Assembly: GCA_947488435.1 (NCBI GenBank)
Contig: CANKZG010000001.1
Coordinates: 1,790,308-1,854,307, forward strand
Origin: an uncultured Flavobacteriaceae bacterium
Lineage (GTDB): Bacteria; Bacteroidota; Bacteroidia; Flavobacteriales; Flavobacteriaceae
Length of the DNA stretch: 64,000 bases
Direction: 5' to 3'
Positions 17,683 through 28,614 of the stretch are shown in pieces (position 1 is the first letter of the stretch; each line of letters starts with the position of its first letter). A model generated the notes under the pieces. That model was not told where the DNA came from and searched no databases. It worked only from the letters and a program-made list of their open reading frames with translations. The position numbers and the translations under genes are program-made.

Positions 17683-18565
17683 TCCGGTGCTACTGGCAGA
17701 GTCAGTAGCAGGTTTAAATATTAAAGAAAATGGCATCTATGTAGATGTCACCTTTGGAGGAGGAGGACACTCTAAGGAGATATTAAGGCAATTAGGAGCA
17801 GAAGGAAAGTTGTTTGCATTTGATCAGGATGAAGATGCTATTGCTAATCGTATTGATGATACTAGATTTCAGTTGATTCAAGAGAATTTTAGGTATCTCA
17901 AACAGTTTTTAAAGTTCTATGGCATTCGGAAGGTTGATGGTGTTTTGGGAGATTTTGGTGTTTCATCACATCAATTTGATAAGGCAGAGCGTGGGTTTTC
18001 TACGCGATTTGAAGGGGATTTAGATATGCGGATGAGCAAAAGAAATAGTATTTCCGCATATGACGTGGTGAATACATATAGTTATGACGATTTGAGGAAG
18101 GTGCTTTTCACTTACGGAGATTTAAGAAATGCCAATCAAATGGCAAAAGTCCTATTGGCAAAGCGCGAAACGGAGCCCATAGCAACAACGGAGCAACTAA
18201 AAGATAGTTTAAAAAGTTTTTTACCTAAAGCTAAAGCACATAAAATACTAGCTCAAGTTTATCAGGCGATTCGTATTGAAGTAAATCAGGAGCTAGAGGT
18301 ATTGAAGGATTTTTTAATGCAGCTACCAGATATGATAGTACCTCAAGGGAGGATTAGTTTAATTAGTTATCATTCTTTAGAGGATAGATTGGTAAAAAGG
18401 TTTATACGAGCAGGACGATTTGAAGGAGAAGCAGAAAAAGATATTTATGGGCATAGTTCGGTGCCATTTAAAAAAATTGGAGGGCTTGTAATTCCTTCTG
18501 ATAAAGAAATAACTGCAAACAATCGAGCACGAAGTGCTAAGTTAAGAATTGCAGAACGCATATAG
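17660..18565 (+). CDS. rsmH: 16S rRNA (cytosine-1402-N4)-methyltransferase
   Basis: SAM-dependent enzyme methylating C1402 in the ribosomal P site. Typical blocks in the 301 residues: YHNPVLLAESV, VDVTFGGGGHSKEIL (SAM loop), GDFGVSSHQFDKAERGFS, AYDVVNTYS and ISYHSLEDRLVKRF. Second gene of the dcw operon, as in most bacteria. Confidence 0.97.
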   Translation: MTATPYHNPVLLAESVAGLNIKENGIYVDVTFGGGGHSKEILRQLGAEGKLFAFDQDEDAIANRIDDTRFQLIQENFRYLKQFLKFYGIRKVDGVLGDFGVSSHQFDKAERGFSTRFEGDLDMRMSKRNSISAYDVVNTYSYDDLRKVLFTYGDLRNANQMAKVLLAKRETEPIATTEQLKDSLKSFLPKAKAHKILAQVYQAIRIEVNQELEVLKDFLMQLPDMIVPQGRISLISYHSLEDRLVKRFIRAGRFEGEAEKDIYGHSSVPFKKIGGLVIPSDKEITANNRARSAKLRIAERI

Positions 18566-18589
18566 AACTTATAGCGGTAACATAAGATC

Positions 18590-18907
18590 ATGAGAAAAGG
18601 AGTTTTAGATATTTTAAAAGGAAAGTTTTTGGTGAGTGGAGACGCCCCCAAGAACTGGCTGTTTATTGTATTTGTTTCTTTTTTGGCAACTATCATGATT
18701 GCCAGTGCGCATAGCGCAGATGGAAAAGTTCATAAGGTTGCAGCTTTAAATGAGGAGGTACGGGAGTTGAGAAGTGAATTTGTAGATGTGCGTTCCGACG
18801 TGCAACGTTTAAAACTAGAGTCAAACATTGTTGAAGTGGCTGAAAATTTAGGATTATATCCATCAGAAACACCACCAAAGAAAATAAGAGTTAAGTCCGA
18901 AAAATAA
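18590..18907 (+). CDS. ftsL: FtsL-like cell division protein
   Basis: A 105-residue bitopic protein: short cytosolic part, one membrane helix at about 24-42 (WLFIVFVSFLATIMIASA), then a coiled coil (VHKVAALNEEVRELRSEFVD). Sequence identity to FtsL families is always low; the call rests on topology, size and position between rsmH and the PBP gene. FtsL acts with FtsB and FtsQ to activate septal wall synthesis. Stop and next start overlap as TAATG. Confidence 0.8.
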   Translation: MRKGVLDILKGKFLVSGDAPKNWLFIVFVSFLATIMIASAHSADGKVHKVAALNEEVRELRSEFVDVRSDVQRLKLESNIVEVAENLGLYPSETPPKKIRVKSEK

Positions 18908-20910
18908 TGCCAGTTACCGAAAAGAAAATATTAACCAGATTGTACGTAGTTGCTGGCTTGCTATGTTGCTTTGCAATAACGGTTTTGGTAAAATTAGTGG
19001 GGATACAAATAAATGGAGAGGAGTATCGAAAGCTAGCTTTGGATCGAACAGAAAAAATGTTTACCATAGCTCCAAAGCGGGGTAATTTATATTCTGATGA
19101 TGGAAGTCTTTTAGCTACCTCAGTTTCACGTTACAATATTCGGTTTGATGCAGTTACCGTTAGGGAGATCGATTTTAAGGAACAAATAAAACCTTTATCA
19201 GATTCTTTAGCAATAATGCTGGGTAAACCTTCAGATTATTACCGAAAGCTTTTGCGAAAAGCAAGGGAAAATAGAAATCGATATGTACTTATAGCTCGAA
19301 ATCTGGATTACTCTGATTATATGCGTATAAGAACCTTTCCTCTTTTTAGAAAAGGCCCTAATCGCGGAGGATTTATTGTGGAACAACGTACGGCTCGAGA
19401 ACACCCTTTGGGTAAAATAGCAGAACGAAGCGTGGGGTATGAGAGAGTTGATGATAACGGTTATTATACAAGAGTAGGATTGGAAGGTGCTTTTGGCGAA
19501 TATTTAAGAGGTATAGAAGGAAGACGGCTGAAACAAAAAATCGCAAAAGGACAATGGAAACCCATAGGATTAGATAACATTATAGAACCCCAAGATGGTT
19601 ATGATGTAATATCTACGATTGACATTAATATTCAAGACATTGCGCACCATGCACTTTTAAAACAATTGGAAACTTATAATGCGGACCATGGTTGCGTTAT
19701 AGTGATGGAGACCAAAACTGGAGAAGTTAAGGCTATTTCTAATCTAGGTCGTACTTCAGAAGGAAAATACTATGAACGCCTGAATTATGCGGTTGGCGAG
19801 TCGCAAGAACCAGGTTCTACTTTTAAATTAATGTCTCTTGTGGTTGCCTTAGAAGATAAGGTAATTGATACAAGTACAGTGATTGATACAGAAAAAGGCC
19901 GTTGGAAGCTTTATGACCGTACTGTTCGTGATTCCAAATGGGGAGGATATGGTAAAGTATCTGTGGCAGAAGCTTTTGAAGTTTCTTCCAATACTGCCTT
20001 TGCTAAAATTATTCATAACAATTACAAAGAGCATCCGGAAAAATATGTAAACAGGCTTATGAAAATGAATTTACACCGTGAGTTAAACCTTCCTATTAAA
20101 GGAGAAGGGAAACCGGTAATTCGATATCCAGGAGATAAAGGATGGTCAGGTGTTTCCCTCGCATGGATGTCTCACGGTTATGAAGTGGCAATTACCCCGC
20201 TTCAAACCTTGACCTTTTATAATGCAATTGCAAATGATGGCGAAATGGTACGCCCCCGATTGATAAAAGAAGTTCGTGAATGGAATAAAACAATTCAAAA
20301 ATTTGATAAGGAAGTCATTAACCCGGCGATATGTTCAAAGGAGACTATTGGTAAGGTGCAGCAATTGTTGCAAAATGTAGTTGAAAAGAAACATGGAACG
20401 GGTCATAAACTATATTCTGCTGATTTTTCAATGGCAGGTAAGACGGGTACAAGTCAAAAAAACTACGTTTATAAGGATGCTTCCAAATTGAAACATGTTT
20501 CTTCCTTTGCGGGCTATTTTCCGGCAGAGAACCCTAAATACTCTTGTATTGTGGTGATTCATGAACCAGAAGAAAAGATAGGGTATTATGGTGCAGATGT
20601 GGCAGGGCCAGTGTTTAAATCGGTCGCGCAAAAAATATTTACGACTTCGCCATTAATTGATCAAATAGATATTAATTCAGTACCCAATGAGGATTTAGAG
20701 AAGGCATACACTCAATTTTACGCACATGCGCAAAAGGCTTACGAAACCGTGCCTGATGTAAAGGGGATGAGCGGGATGGATGCGGTAGCGATTCTAGAAA
20801 ACCTTGGATTACAAGTAGAAATTAAAGGTAATGGAAAGGTGAAAAAACAATCGATAGCCAAAGGAACATCTTTGGCTAAAGTACAAACCATCATTTTAGA
20901 ACTTTCGTGA
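18907..20910 (+). CDS. ftsI: Septal peptidoglycan transpeptidase with PASTA domain (FtsI/PBP3-type)
   Basis: Class B penicillin-binding protein of 667 residues that cross-links septal peptidoglycan. One N-terminal membrane helix (about 10-30), a dimerisation region with RGNLYSDDGSLLATS, then the transpeptidase domain with SxxK in EPGSTFKLM, SxN in SSNTAF and KTG in AGKTGTSQ. A C-terminal PASTA domain (about 614-667, VPDVKGMSGMDAVAILENLG) is present, as in Spo/FtsI types of Gram-positives and in Bacteroidota. Overlaps murE by 4 bp (GTGA). Confidence 0.95.
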   Translation: MPVTEKKILTRLYVVAGLLCCFAITVLVKLVGIQINGEEYRKLALDRTEKMFTIAPKRGNLYSDDGSLLATSVSRYNIRFDAVTVREIDFKEQIKPLSDSLAIMLGKPSDYYRKLLRKARENRNRYVLIARNLDYSDYMRIRTFPLFRKGPNRGGFIVEQRTAREHPLGKIAERSVGYERVDDNGYYTRVGLEGAFGEYLRGIEGRRLKQKIAKGQWKPIGLDNIIEPQDGYDVISTIDINIQDIAHHALLKQLETYNADHGCVIVMETKTGEVKAISNLGRTSEGKYYERLNYAVGESQEPGSTFKLMSLVVALEDKVIDTSTVIDTEKGRWKLYDRTVRDSKWGGYGKVSVAEAFEVSSNTAFAKIIHNNYKEHPEKYVNRLMKMNLHRELNLPIKGEGKPVIRYPGDKGWSGVSLAWMSHGYEVAITPLQTLTFYNAIANDGEMVRPRLIKEVREWNKTIQKFDKEVINPAICSKETIGKVQQLLQNVVEKKHGTGHKLYSADFSMAGKTGTSQKNYVYKDASKLKHVSSFAGYFPAENPKYSCIVVIHEPEEKIGYYGADVAGPVFKSVAQKIFTTSPLIDQIDINSVPNEDLEKAYTQFYAHAQKAYETVPDVKGMSGMDAVAILENLGLQVEIKGNGKVKKQSIAKGTSLAKVQTIILELS

Positions 20911-22370
20911 AATTACTAAAAGACATATTATATGGAGTCAGGCTTTCTGCAGTTAGTGGAAGTACTTCTGTTATGGTGAATAGCATATGCTTTGATTCTA
21001 GAGCTGTTGCTATCGATGATGTGTTTGTTGCGATTCGGGGGACAGTAGTAGATGGGCACGATTATATCGATAAGGCTATATCTTCAGGAGCTAAAGCAAT
21101 TGTGTGCGAAGTGCTTCCTGACGTTTTAGTAAATGAGATTACCTATGTTGAAGTAAGTAATGGTCATACGGCATTAGCTATAATGGCAGCCAATTACCAC
21201 GATAATCCTTCTAAAAACCTAAAACTAATAGGTGTTACCGGTACTAATGGAAAAACTACGGTAAGTAGTTTGTTATATCAACTTTTTAGGAAAGCGGGGT
21301 ATAAAGTAGGTCTATTGTCTACTATAAAAATTATGGTAGATCGCACAGAATACCCTACAAGTCATACAACGCCTGATCCACTTAAAATCAATGAGCATTT
21401 AAAACTCATGAACGATGAAGGTGTAGAGTTTTGTTTTATGGAAGTGAGCTCTCATGGAATAGATCAGAAACGAACAGAAGGATTGGTTTTCGAAGGTGGA
21501 ATTTTTACAAACTTATCACACGACCATTTAGATTATCACAAGACTTTTGCAGCCTATAGAGATACGAAGAAAAGTTTTTTCGATCATTTACAAAAGCATG
21601 CATTTGCCATCACTAATATCGATGACAAAAATGGCCTTGTTATGGTGCAAAATACAAAAGCTCGTAAGTATACCTATGCACTAAAAAGTTATGCGGATTA
21701 CAGAGCACAAGTTTTAGAAGATCAATTTCATGGTCAATTACTAAAAATAGAAAATAATGAACTGTGGACACGCCTAATCGGGAATTTCAATGCTTATAAT
21801 ATGCTGGCAATATATGCTACAGCAGATTTACTTGGCCTTGATAAATTCGAGACGTTACGTCTGTTAAGTGAATTAGAAAACGTAGATGGAAGATTTCAAT
21901 ATTATATATCCAATGAAAAAATAACGGCAATTGTTGATTATGCCCATACACCGGACGCTTTAAAAAATGTGTTGAAAACAATCAACGCATTGAGGACTGG
22001 AAATGAAAGTGTCATCACCGTAGTGGGGTGTGGTGGTGACCGTGACAAGTCTAAGCGTTCGGTAATGGGTCATATCGCATCAGAGTTAAGCTCGAAAGCA
22101 ATTTTTACTTCTGATAATCCGAGATCAGAATCCCCAACAGTGATTATTGAGGAGATGGAAGCCGGTGTAGAACCACAAAATATTAAAAAAACGTTGGCAG
22201 TTGAAAATAGAAAACAGGCCATCAAAACTGCATGCCAACTCGCAACTACTAATGATATTATTCTAGTTGCAGGGAAAGGACATGAAACCTATCAGGAAAC
22301 CAATGGAAAACGGATTGATTTTGACGATTTTAAAATTGTAAAAGAATTATTAATCAGCATGGATAAATAA
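20907..22370 (+). CDS. murE: UDP-MurNAc-L-Ala-D-Glu:meso-diaminopimelate ligase
   Basis: Adds the third amino acid to the peptidoglycan stem peptide. The 487-residue Mur ligase has the ATP loop GVTGTNGKTTVSSL, the substrate motif SHTTPDPL and the SDNPRSESP block. DNPR is the signature for meso-DAP rather than lysine, which predicts an A1-gamma (DAP) wall. GTG start, translationally coupled to ftsI. Confidence 0.96.
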   Translation: MKLLKDILYGVRLSAVSGSTSVMVNSICFDSRAVAIDDVFVAIRGTVVDGHDYIDKAISSGAKAIVCEVLPDVLVNEITYVEVSNGHTALAIMAANYHDNPSKNLKLIGVTGTNGKTTVSSLLYQLFRKAGYKVGLLSTIKIMVDRTEYPTSHTTPDPLKINEHLKLMNDEGVEFCFMEVSSHGIDQKRTEGLVFEGGIFTNLSHDHLDYHKTFAAYRDTKKSFFDHLQKHAFAITNIDDKNGLVMVQNTKARKYTYALKSYADYRAQVLEDQFHGQLLKIENNELWTRLIGNFNAYNMLAIYATADLLGLDKFETLRLLSELENVDGRFQYYISNEKITAIVDYAHTPDALKNVLKTINALRTGNESVITVVGCGGDRDKSKRSVMGHIASELSSKAIFTSDNPRSESPTVIIEEMEAGVEPQNIKKTLAVENRKQAIKTACQLATTNDIILVAGKGHETYQETNGKRIDFDDFKIVKELLISMDK

Positions 22371-22397
22371 GAGTTTGTCTAAAAAGAAATAGAAACT

Positions 22398-23618
22398 ATG
22401 TTGTATTATTTATTTGAATATCTGGAAAAAAAATACCAACTCCCTGGAGCTGGGTTATTCCAGTTTCAAACATTTCGAGCAGGCATGGCGGTCTTATTTT
22501 CTTTAATTATTGCAACAGCATTTGGAAAGCGAATTATACTTTTTCTAAAACGTGCTCAGATTGGGGAAACCATTAGAGATCTAGGTCTTCAAGGACAAGA
22601 ACAAAAGGCTGGAACTCCAACAATGGGCGGCTTAATTATTATTATGGCTACCCTAATTCCCGTGGTGCTATTCGCTCGTTTCGATAATATCTATATCATC
22701 TTACTAATAGTGACCACAATTTGGATGGGTATTATAGGATTTATAGATGATTATATTAAGATTTTCAAAAAGGATAAGCAGGGGCTCAAAGGGAGGTTTA
22801 AAATTATGGGTCAAGTGGTATTAGGTCTTATCGTTGGAGCAACATTGTATTTTCATCCCGAGGTCACAATGAAAGAAAAAGATGGTACCCTTATAACACA
22901 AGAATTTACGGTAGAACAACGACAAGGAGAGGAAATTAAATCCACAAAAACGAATCTTCCTTTTTTTAAAGACAATGAACTAGACTATAGTGTTTTCATT
23001 TCTTGGATGGGGAATGGTGCTGAAAAGTACACCTGGCTAATTTTTATTCCGATAGTAATTATTATCGTTACGGCGGTTTCTAATGGCTCAAATTTAACGG
23101 ATGGTATTGATGGTTTGGCCGCAGGATCTTCCGCAATAATTGTGCTTACCCTCGGCATCTTTGCATGGGTTTCGGGGAATATCGTTTTTTCAAATTACCT
23201 AGATATCTTTTTTATACCACGAGCAGGAGAATTGGTCATTTTTATAGCAGCTTTTGTCGGTGCCTTAATTGGGTTTTTATGGTATAACACTTTTCCCGCT
23301 CAAGTGTTTATGGGCGATACCGGTAGTCTTACCATTGGGGGAGTTATTGCAGTAATAGCCATAATCGTACGAAAAGAATTGCTTATTCCACTATTGTGTG
23401 GGATTTTCTTTGCAGAGACCATTTCGGTAATGTTACAAGTGAGCTATTTCAAGTATACAAAGAAACGAAGCGGTGAAGGAAAGCGTATTTTTTTAATGGC
23501 GCCTTTGCATCATCATTATCAAAAAAAAGGATATCACGAAAGTAAAATAGTTACACGGTTTTGGATTATTGGGATTCTTTTAGCCATTGTGACTATTGTG
23601 ACTTTAAAAATACGCTAA
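22398..23618 (+). CDS. mraY: Phospho-MurNAc-pentapeptide transferase
   Basis: Integral membrane enzyme that loads MurNAc-pentapeptide onto undecaprenyl phosphate to make lipid I. Motifs: [56 protein letters not shown] and [12 protein letters not shown]. At 406 residues it is ~45 longer than E. coli MraY, through a hydrophilic insertion at about 155-200 that is usual in Bacteroidota. Starts 27 nt after murE. Confidence 0.97.
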   Translation: MLYYLFEYLEKKYQLPGAGLFQFQTFRAGMAVLFSLIIATAFGKRIILFLKRAQIGETIRDLGLQGQEQKAGTPTMGGLIIIMATLIPVVLFARFDNIYIILLIVTTIWMGIIGFIDDYIKIFKKDKQGLKGRFKIMGQVVLGLIVGATLYFHPEVTMKEKDGTLITQEFTVEQRQGEEIKSTKTNLPFFKDNELDYSVFISWMGNGAEKYTWLIFIPIVIIIVTAVSNGSNLTDGIDGLAAGSSAIIVLTLGIFAWVSGNIVFSNYLDIFFIPRAGELVIFIAAFVGALIGFLWYNTFPAQVFMGDTGSLTIGGVIAVIAIIVRKELLIPLLCGIFFAETISVMLQVSYFKYTKKRSGEGKRIFLMAPLHHHYQKKGYHESKIVTRFWIIGILLAIVTIVTLKIR

Positions 23619-24953
23619 ATGAAACGTTTGGCAATTTTAGGCGGAGGAGAAAGTGGTATTGGAGCCGCGATTTTAGGAAAACAAAAGGGGTACGAGGTTT
23701 TTGTATCCGATAGTGGAAAGATAAAAGAAAAGTACAAAAAAGTTCTTAGACATTTTGAGATTGAATGGGAAGAAGAGCAGCATACAGAACACCAATTGTT
23801 GAATGCGGATGTAGTGATGAAAAGTCCTGGTATTCCGGATACTATCGCGTTGGTAAAATTACTGGAGTCTAAAGCAATACCAGTTGTTTCAGAAATTGAA
23901 TTTGCCGCTAAATACACTGATGCTATAATTGTGGGGATCACTGGTAGTAATGGTAAAACAACAACAACAATGCTTACGCATCATATCCTCAACGAGGGCA
24001 AATTTAATGCGGGTATGGCTGGAAACATCGGAGATAGCTTTGCTAAAATGGTTGCTGAAAATAATTTCGATTATTATGTGTTGGAAATTAGCAGTTTTCA
24101 ATTGGATGGTATAGTTGATTTTAGACCGCATATTGCTGTAATTACCAATATTACACCGGATCATTTGGATCGATACGCTTATAAGTTTGAAAATTATATC
24201 GCATCCAAATTCCGAATAACAGAAAATCAAACCCAAAGCGATTATCTTATTTATGACGCAGATGATGAGGTGCTTACGTCATGGTTAAAAAACCACCCGA
24301 TTCAATCCAAATTGATGCCATTTTCTTTAAACGAAACCTTTGAAGAAGGTGCATATATAGAACAAGATAAAATTACAGTAAAGACAGAAACTACAAGTAT
24401 GACAATGAGAACAGATATGTTAACATTAGAAGGGCAACACAATCTTAAAAATACAATGGCCGCCACCACCGTGGCTAGATTGCTAGATATTCGAAAAGAT
24501 ACAATTCGCAATAGTGTTCAAAACTTTCAAGGAGCAGAGCATCGTCTGGAAAAGGTGCTGAAGATTCATCATGTAGAATATATAAATGACTCAAAGGCCA
24601 CCAATGTCAATGCTACTTATTACGCATTAGATAGTATTAAAACACCGATTGTGTGGATTGCGGGTGGAGTAGATAAAGGAAATGATTATAGTGCATTAAT
24701 GCCTTTTGTTAGAGAAAAAGTAAAAGCAATTATTTGTTTAGGACTTGATAACAAAAAACTTCTAGAAATGTTCGGAAATGTTGTTGAGCCCATGGTTGAA
24801 ACGTATGCTATGGATGAAGCGGTAAAAGTAGCTTACAAAATTGCAGAACGTGGAGACACTGTATTGCTATCCCCTGCCTGTGCCAGCTTTGATCTTTTTG
24901 ATAATTACGAAGATAGAGGAAGTCAATTTAAAAATGCCATAAAAACGTTATAA
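23619..24953 (+). CDS. murD: UDP-N-acetylmuramoyl-L-alanine:D-glutamate ligase
   Basis: Adds D-Glu to UDP-MurNAc-L-Ala in the cytosol. Features of the 444 residues: N-terminal Rossmann-like GGGESGIGAAILG, ATP loop GITGSNGKTTTTML, LEISSFQLDG, NITPDHLDRY, NDSKATNVNAT and SPACASFDLFDNYEDRGSQF. Begins on the base after the mraY stop. Confidence 0.97.
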   Translation: MKRLAILGGGESGIGAAILGKQKGYEVFVSDSGKIKEKYKKVLRHFEIEWEEEQHTEHQLLNADVVMKSPGIPDTIALVKLLESKAIPVVSEIEFAAKYTDAIIVGITGSNGKTTTTMLTHHILNEGKFNAGMAGNIGDSFAKMVAENNFDYYVLEISSFQLDGIVDFRPHIAVITNITPDHLDRYAYKFENYIASKFRITENQTQSDYLIYDADDEVLTSWLKNHPIQSKLMPFSLNETFEEGAYIEQDKITVKTETTSMTMRTDMLTLEGQHNLKNTMAATTVARLLDIRKDTIRNSVQNFQGAEHRLEKVLKIHHVEYINDSKATNVNATYYALDSIKTPIVWIAGGVDKGNDYSALMPFVREKVKAIICLGLDNKKLLEMFGNVVEPMVETYAMDEAVKVAYKIAERGDTVLLSPACASFDLFDNYEDRGSQFKNAIKTL

Positions 24954-24956
24954 ACA

Positions 24957-26153
24957 GTGCTTCGATTTTTTAGAAATATTAGTGGAGATAAGGCTATATG
25001 GGGGGTTGTAGCTCTGTTGGCTTTGTTTTCATTTTTACCAGTATATAGCGCCAGTAGTAACTTGGTTTATGTGGTGGGTAATGGCACTACTATTGGTCAT
25101 TTGATAAAACATGCCTTACTATTAATTCTTGGTTTTGGTATTATATACGGTATTCATAGTGTGCCTACTCATTTTTTTAAAGGTTTGTCAATTATTGCAA
25201 TGCCGGTAGTGCTTATATTATTAGTGTATACCCTAGCTCAGGGAGCTACAATTGACGGAGCAAATGCCAGTAGATGGATACGCCTGCCTTTTGTTGGGTT
25301 TACATTTCAAACGTCCAATTTAGCAGCGGTTGTTTTAATGATTTATGTGGCACGTTACCTGACTAAAATTAAGGATAAAACGATTCGCTTTAGTGAAAGT
25401 ATTTTACCACTGTGGCTACCTGTTTTTTTAATTCTCATATTGATTTTGCCGGCTAATTTTTCTACAGCGGCAATTCTGTTTTTTATGGTTTTGGTCTTGT
25501 GCTTTTTAGGAGGGTATCCCATCAAATATTTATTGGGTATTGTAGGATCAGGAATTTTAGCTTTAACGCTATTCATTTTGGTAGCGAAGGCTGCGCCCGA
25601 TTTGTTTTCAAACCGAGTTGATACTTGGGAAAATCGAATCACCAGTTTTTTAAATGGAGAAGATACGGAGGCAGATTATCAGATAGAAAAGGCAAAGATA
25701 GCAATCGCTACAGGAGGGTTAGTGGGTAATGGTGCTGGAAAAAGCGTTATGAAGAATTTTTTGCCGCAGAGCTCGTCAGATTTTATATATGCCATTATTA
25801 TAGAAGAATATGGACTTCTTGGTGGTTTCGTATTGATGTTTTTTTACCTCTTATTGTTGTTTCGTATTGTGGTAGTGGCTAATGGAAATGAAACGGTATT
25901 TGGCAAATTGGTTGTAGTTGGTGTAGGAATACCTATTGTTTTTCAAGCATTAATAAACATGGCGGTAGCGGTAGAATTATTTCCGGTGACAGGGCAAACC
26001 TTACCGTTAATAAGCAGTGGTGGTACCTCTACCTGGATGACATGCTTGGCAATTGGTGTAGTGCTTAGTGCCAGCAGAAAAGCAAATAAAGCGGAGGATA
26101 AAACGATGTTGGACGGTGAGAACCCTTTAGAAATTTTAAGTGGACAACTATAG
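24957..26153 (+). CDS. ftsW: Septal peptidoglycan polymerase / SEDS protein FtsW
   Basis: A 398-residue SEDS membrane protein with about 10 helices. Hallmarks: [20 protein letters not shown], the long loop with [20 protein letters not shown]-like sequence, [17 protein letters not shown] and [15 protein letters not shown] proteins polymerise glycan strands together with a class B PBP, here the FtsI-type protein in the same operon. GTG start 4 nt after murD; overlaps murG by 14 bp. Confidence 0.95.
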   Translation: MLRFFRNISGDKAIWGVVALLALFSFLPVYSASSNLVYVVGNGTTIGHLIKHALLLILGFGIIYGIHSVPTHFFKGLSIIAMPVVLILLVYTLAQGATIDGANASRWIRLPFVGFTFQTSNLAAVVLMIYVARYLTKIKDKTIRFSESILPLWLPVFLILILILPANFSTAAILFFMVLVLCFLGGYPIKYLLGIVGSGILALTLFILVAKAAPDLFSNRVDTWENRITSFLNGEDTEADYQIEKAKIAIATGGLVGNGAGKSVMKNFLPQSSSDFIYAIIIEEYGLLGGFVLMFFYLLLLFRIVVVANGNETVFGKLVVVGVGIPIVFQALINMAVAVELFPVTGQTLPLISSGGTSTWMTCLAIGVVLSASRKANKAEDKTMLDGENPLEILSGQL

Positions 26154-27234
26154 ATTTATATTATCTGGAGGGGGTACAGGAGGACATATTTACCCGGCAA
26201 TAGCAATAGCCAATGAATTAAAAAGAAGATATCCAAAAGCTGAGTTTTTATTTGTAGGCGCAAAGGATCGAATGGAAATGGAAAAAGTACCTCAAGCAGG
26301 GTACAACATACAAGGATTATGGATTAGTGGATTGCAACGAAAATTCACATTTAAAAATATGTTGTTTCCATTAAAATTAATAAGTAGTTTGATAAAGGCA
26401 GGAAACATTATTTCAAAATTTAAACCTCATGCGGTTATTGGTACTGGGGGGTTTGCTAGTGGTCCTTTGTTGTATAGAGCAGCTGGAAAAAATATCCCTG
26501 CATTAATTCAGGAACAAAATTCTTACGCCGGGATTACCAACAAATTGCTTGCCAAAAAAGTGGAGAAGATATGTGTCGCCTATACGAATATGGAACAATT
26601 TTTTCCTAAAGAAAAAATTGTTCTAACCGGAAACCCAGTGCGTCAGGATTTGGTGACGGTTAATCAAAATAAAATTAAGGAAGCTTCTTCTTTTTTTGAT
26701 CTTGATGAGAATAAAATGACCCTTTTAATTTTGGGGGGAAGTTTAGGTGCAAAACGCATAAATAAATTAATAGCCGATAAGTTAATTTTTTTCGAGCGTT
26801 TGGGTATTCAAGTACTTTGGCAGTGTGGCAAATTGTACGTTGATGAATACCAGAAATATAGCACGGATACAATAAAGGTACATGCTTATTTAGATCGCAT
26901 GGATTTGGCGTATACTGTAGCGGACTTTATTGTGTCAAGAGCAGGAGCAAGTTCAGTTTCAGAGCTTTGTTTAGTTGGAAAACCGGTAATTTTTATTCCG
27001 TCACCAAATGTAGCAGAGGATCATCAAACAAAGAATGGCGAAGCTTTGGTAAAACAGGATGCAGCATTAATGATTAAAGAGGCAGATATAGAACAGCAGT
27101 TTGAGTCGGTTTTTTCAGATTTGTTTTTATCAAAAGAAAAACAAGAAAGATTAGGAGAAACCATAAAGCAGATGGCAAAACCAAAAGCTACATCAACCAT
27201 TGTTGATGAGATAGAACATTTACTTAAAAATTAA
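26140..27234 (+). CDS. murG: UDP-GlcNAc:undecaprenyl-PP-MurNAc-pentapeptide GlcNAc transferase
   Basis: Makes lipid II on the inner face of the membrane. GT28 glycosyltransferase, 364 residues: N-terminal [62 protein letters not shown] and the UDP-binding [20 protein letters not shown] start inside the end of ftsW. Confidence 0.97.
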   Translation: MDNYRFILSGGGTGGHIYPAIAIANELKRRYPKAEFLFVGAKDRMEMEKVPQAGYNIQGLWISGLQRKFTFKNMLFPLKLISSLIKAGNIISKFKPHAVIGTGGFASGPLLYRAAGKNIPALIQEQNSYAGITNKLLAKKVEKICVAYTNMEQFFPKEKIVLTGNPVRQDLVTVNQNKIKEASSFFDLDENKMTLLILGGSLGAKRINKLIADKLIFFERLGIQVLWQCGKLYVDEYQKYSTDTIKVHAYLDRMDLAYTVADFIVSRAGASSVSELCLVGKPVIFIPSPNVAEDHQTKNGEALVKQDAALMIKEADIEQQFESVFSDLFLSKEKQERLGETIKQMAKPKATSTIVDEIEHLLKN

Positions 27235-27261
27235 AGTTATACGGGAAGAACACCCCATTTT

Positions 27262-28614
27262 ATGAATTTGAAAGAAATAAATAGCGTGTATTTTATTGGT
27301 ATTGGAGGCATTGGAATGTCTGCATTAGCACGGTATTTCAAATTTGTACAAAAAAATGTAGCAGGGTATGATAAAACGGAAACACCATTAACGAAAACGC
27401 TAACAACGCTAAATATTGATATACACTATACAGATGATATCGCGGTGGTGCCAAGAGCGTTTCTAAACCCCAAAACTACCCTTGTAGTTTATACCCCTGC
27501 GGTATCCCAAGACCACGGAGAATTAACCTATTTTACGAAGCAAGGTTTCGAAGTAAAAAAACGATCCGAAGTTCTTGGAATTATTACCAATGACACTTTT
27601 TGCTTTGCAGTTGCTGGGACTCATGGTAAAACTACAACCAGCAGTATTTTAGCGCACTTGTTGAAGGAGACCAAAACACCGTTGATTGCTTTTTTGGGAG
27701 GAATATCGGAAGATTTTAATAGTAATTTTTTATTGGAAGGAACTGAATATTCTGTGGTTGAGGCAGATGAATTTGATAGATCCTTTTTACAACTATCACC
27801 CAATGTTGCCTGTGTCACTTCTATGGATGCAGATCACCTAGATATATATGGAGATCATTCGGCTTTAAAAACTTCATTTCAGGATTTTGTAGAAAGAATT
27901 GAGCCCGATGGAAAACTTTTTGTTCGCAATGGTCTTCCGCTTAAGGGGATTACATATGGAATAGCAGATGATGCTGATTACTGTATAGAAAACCTAAAAG
28001 TTAGTAACGGATCCTATGTTTTTGATATTCGCACCCCAAAAGGTTTATTTAAAAATGCGAAATTTCACAAGCCGGGAATACATAATCTCCTTAACGGTTT
28101 GGTAGCTTTTGCAATGGCGTTGGAAACGAAAGTTTCTGGTGAAGTTTTATTGGAAGCATTAGAAACATTTAAAGGAGTGCAACGTCGATTTTCGTATGTG
28201 TTAAAAAAGGAGAGCTTTATTTTTATTGATGATTACGCGCATCATCCAACCGAAATAGATGCAGTATTTGAGGCGGTATCTACAATGCATCCTGATAAAC
28301 GAACCTTAGCAGTTTTTCAACCACATTTATACTCTAGAACCAGGGACTTTGGCGAAGATTTTGCCAATAGCTTGTCAAAATTCGAAGGTCTACTGTTATT
28401 AGATATTTACCCTGCCCGAGAGACTCCATTACCAGGAATAGATTCGAAATGGTTATTGGATAAGGTTGCAAATTCAGACAAAAAGATAGTCAAAAAGTCA
28501 AATCTTATTGCAGAAATTAAAGCATGGAACCCTGAAGTTTTAATAACAATGGGAGCAGGTGACATTGGACAAGAAGTATCAAAAATTAAAAAAGAACTAG
28601 CCTATGAAAATTAA
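27262..28614 (+). CDS. murC: UDP-N-acetylmuramate:L-alanine ligase
   Basis: First Mur ligase, adding L-Ala to UDP-MurNAc. 450 residues with VYFIGIGGIGMSALARYF, ATP loop VAGTHGKTTTSSI, EADEFDRSFLQLSP, FIDDYAHHPTEIDA and FQPHLYSRTRDF. Overlaps ftsQ by 11 bp. The ddl gene that often follows murC in Proteobacteria is absent. Confidence 0.97.
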   Translation: MNLKEINSVYFIGIGGIGMSALARYFKFVQKNVAGYDKTETPLTKTLTTLNIDIHYTDDIAVVPRAFLNPKTTLVVYTPAVSQDHGELTYFTKQGFEVKKRSEVLGIITNDTFCFAVAGTHGKTTTSSILAHLLKETKTPLIAFLGGISEDFNSNFLLEGTEYSVVEADEFDRSFLQLSPNVACVTSMDADHLDIYGDHSALKTSFQDFVERIEPDGKLFVRNGLPLKGITYGIADDADYCIENLKVSNGSYVFDIRTPKGLFKNAKFHKPGIHNLLNGLVAFAMALETKVSGEVLLEALETFKGVQRRFSYVLKKESFIFIDDYAHHPTEIDAVFEAVSTMHPDKRTLAVFQPHLYSRTRDFGEDFANSLSKFEGLLLLDIYPARETPLPGIDSKWLLDKVANSDKKIVKKSNLIAEIKAWNPEVLITMGAGDIGQEVSKIKKELAYEN

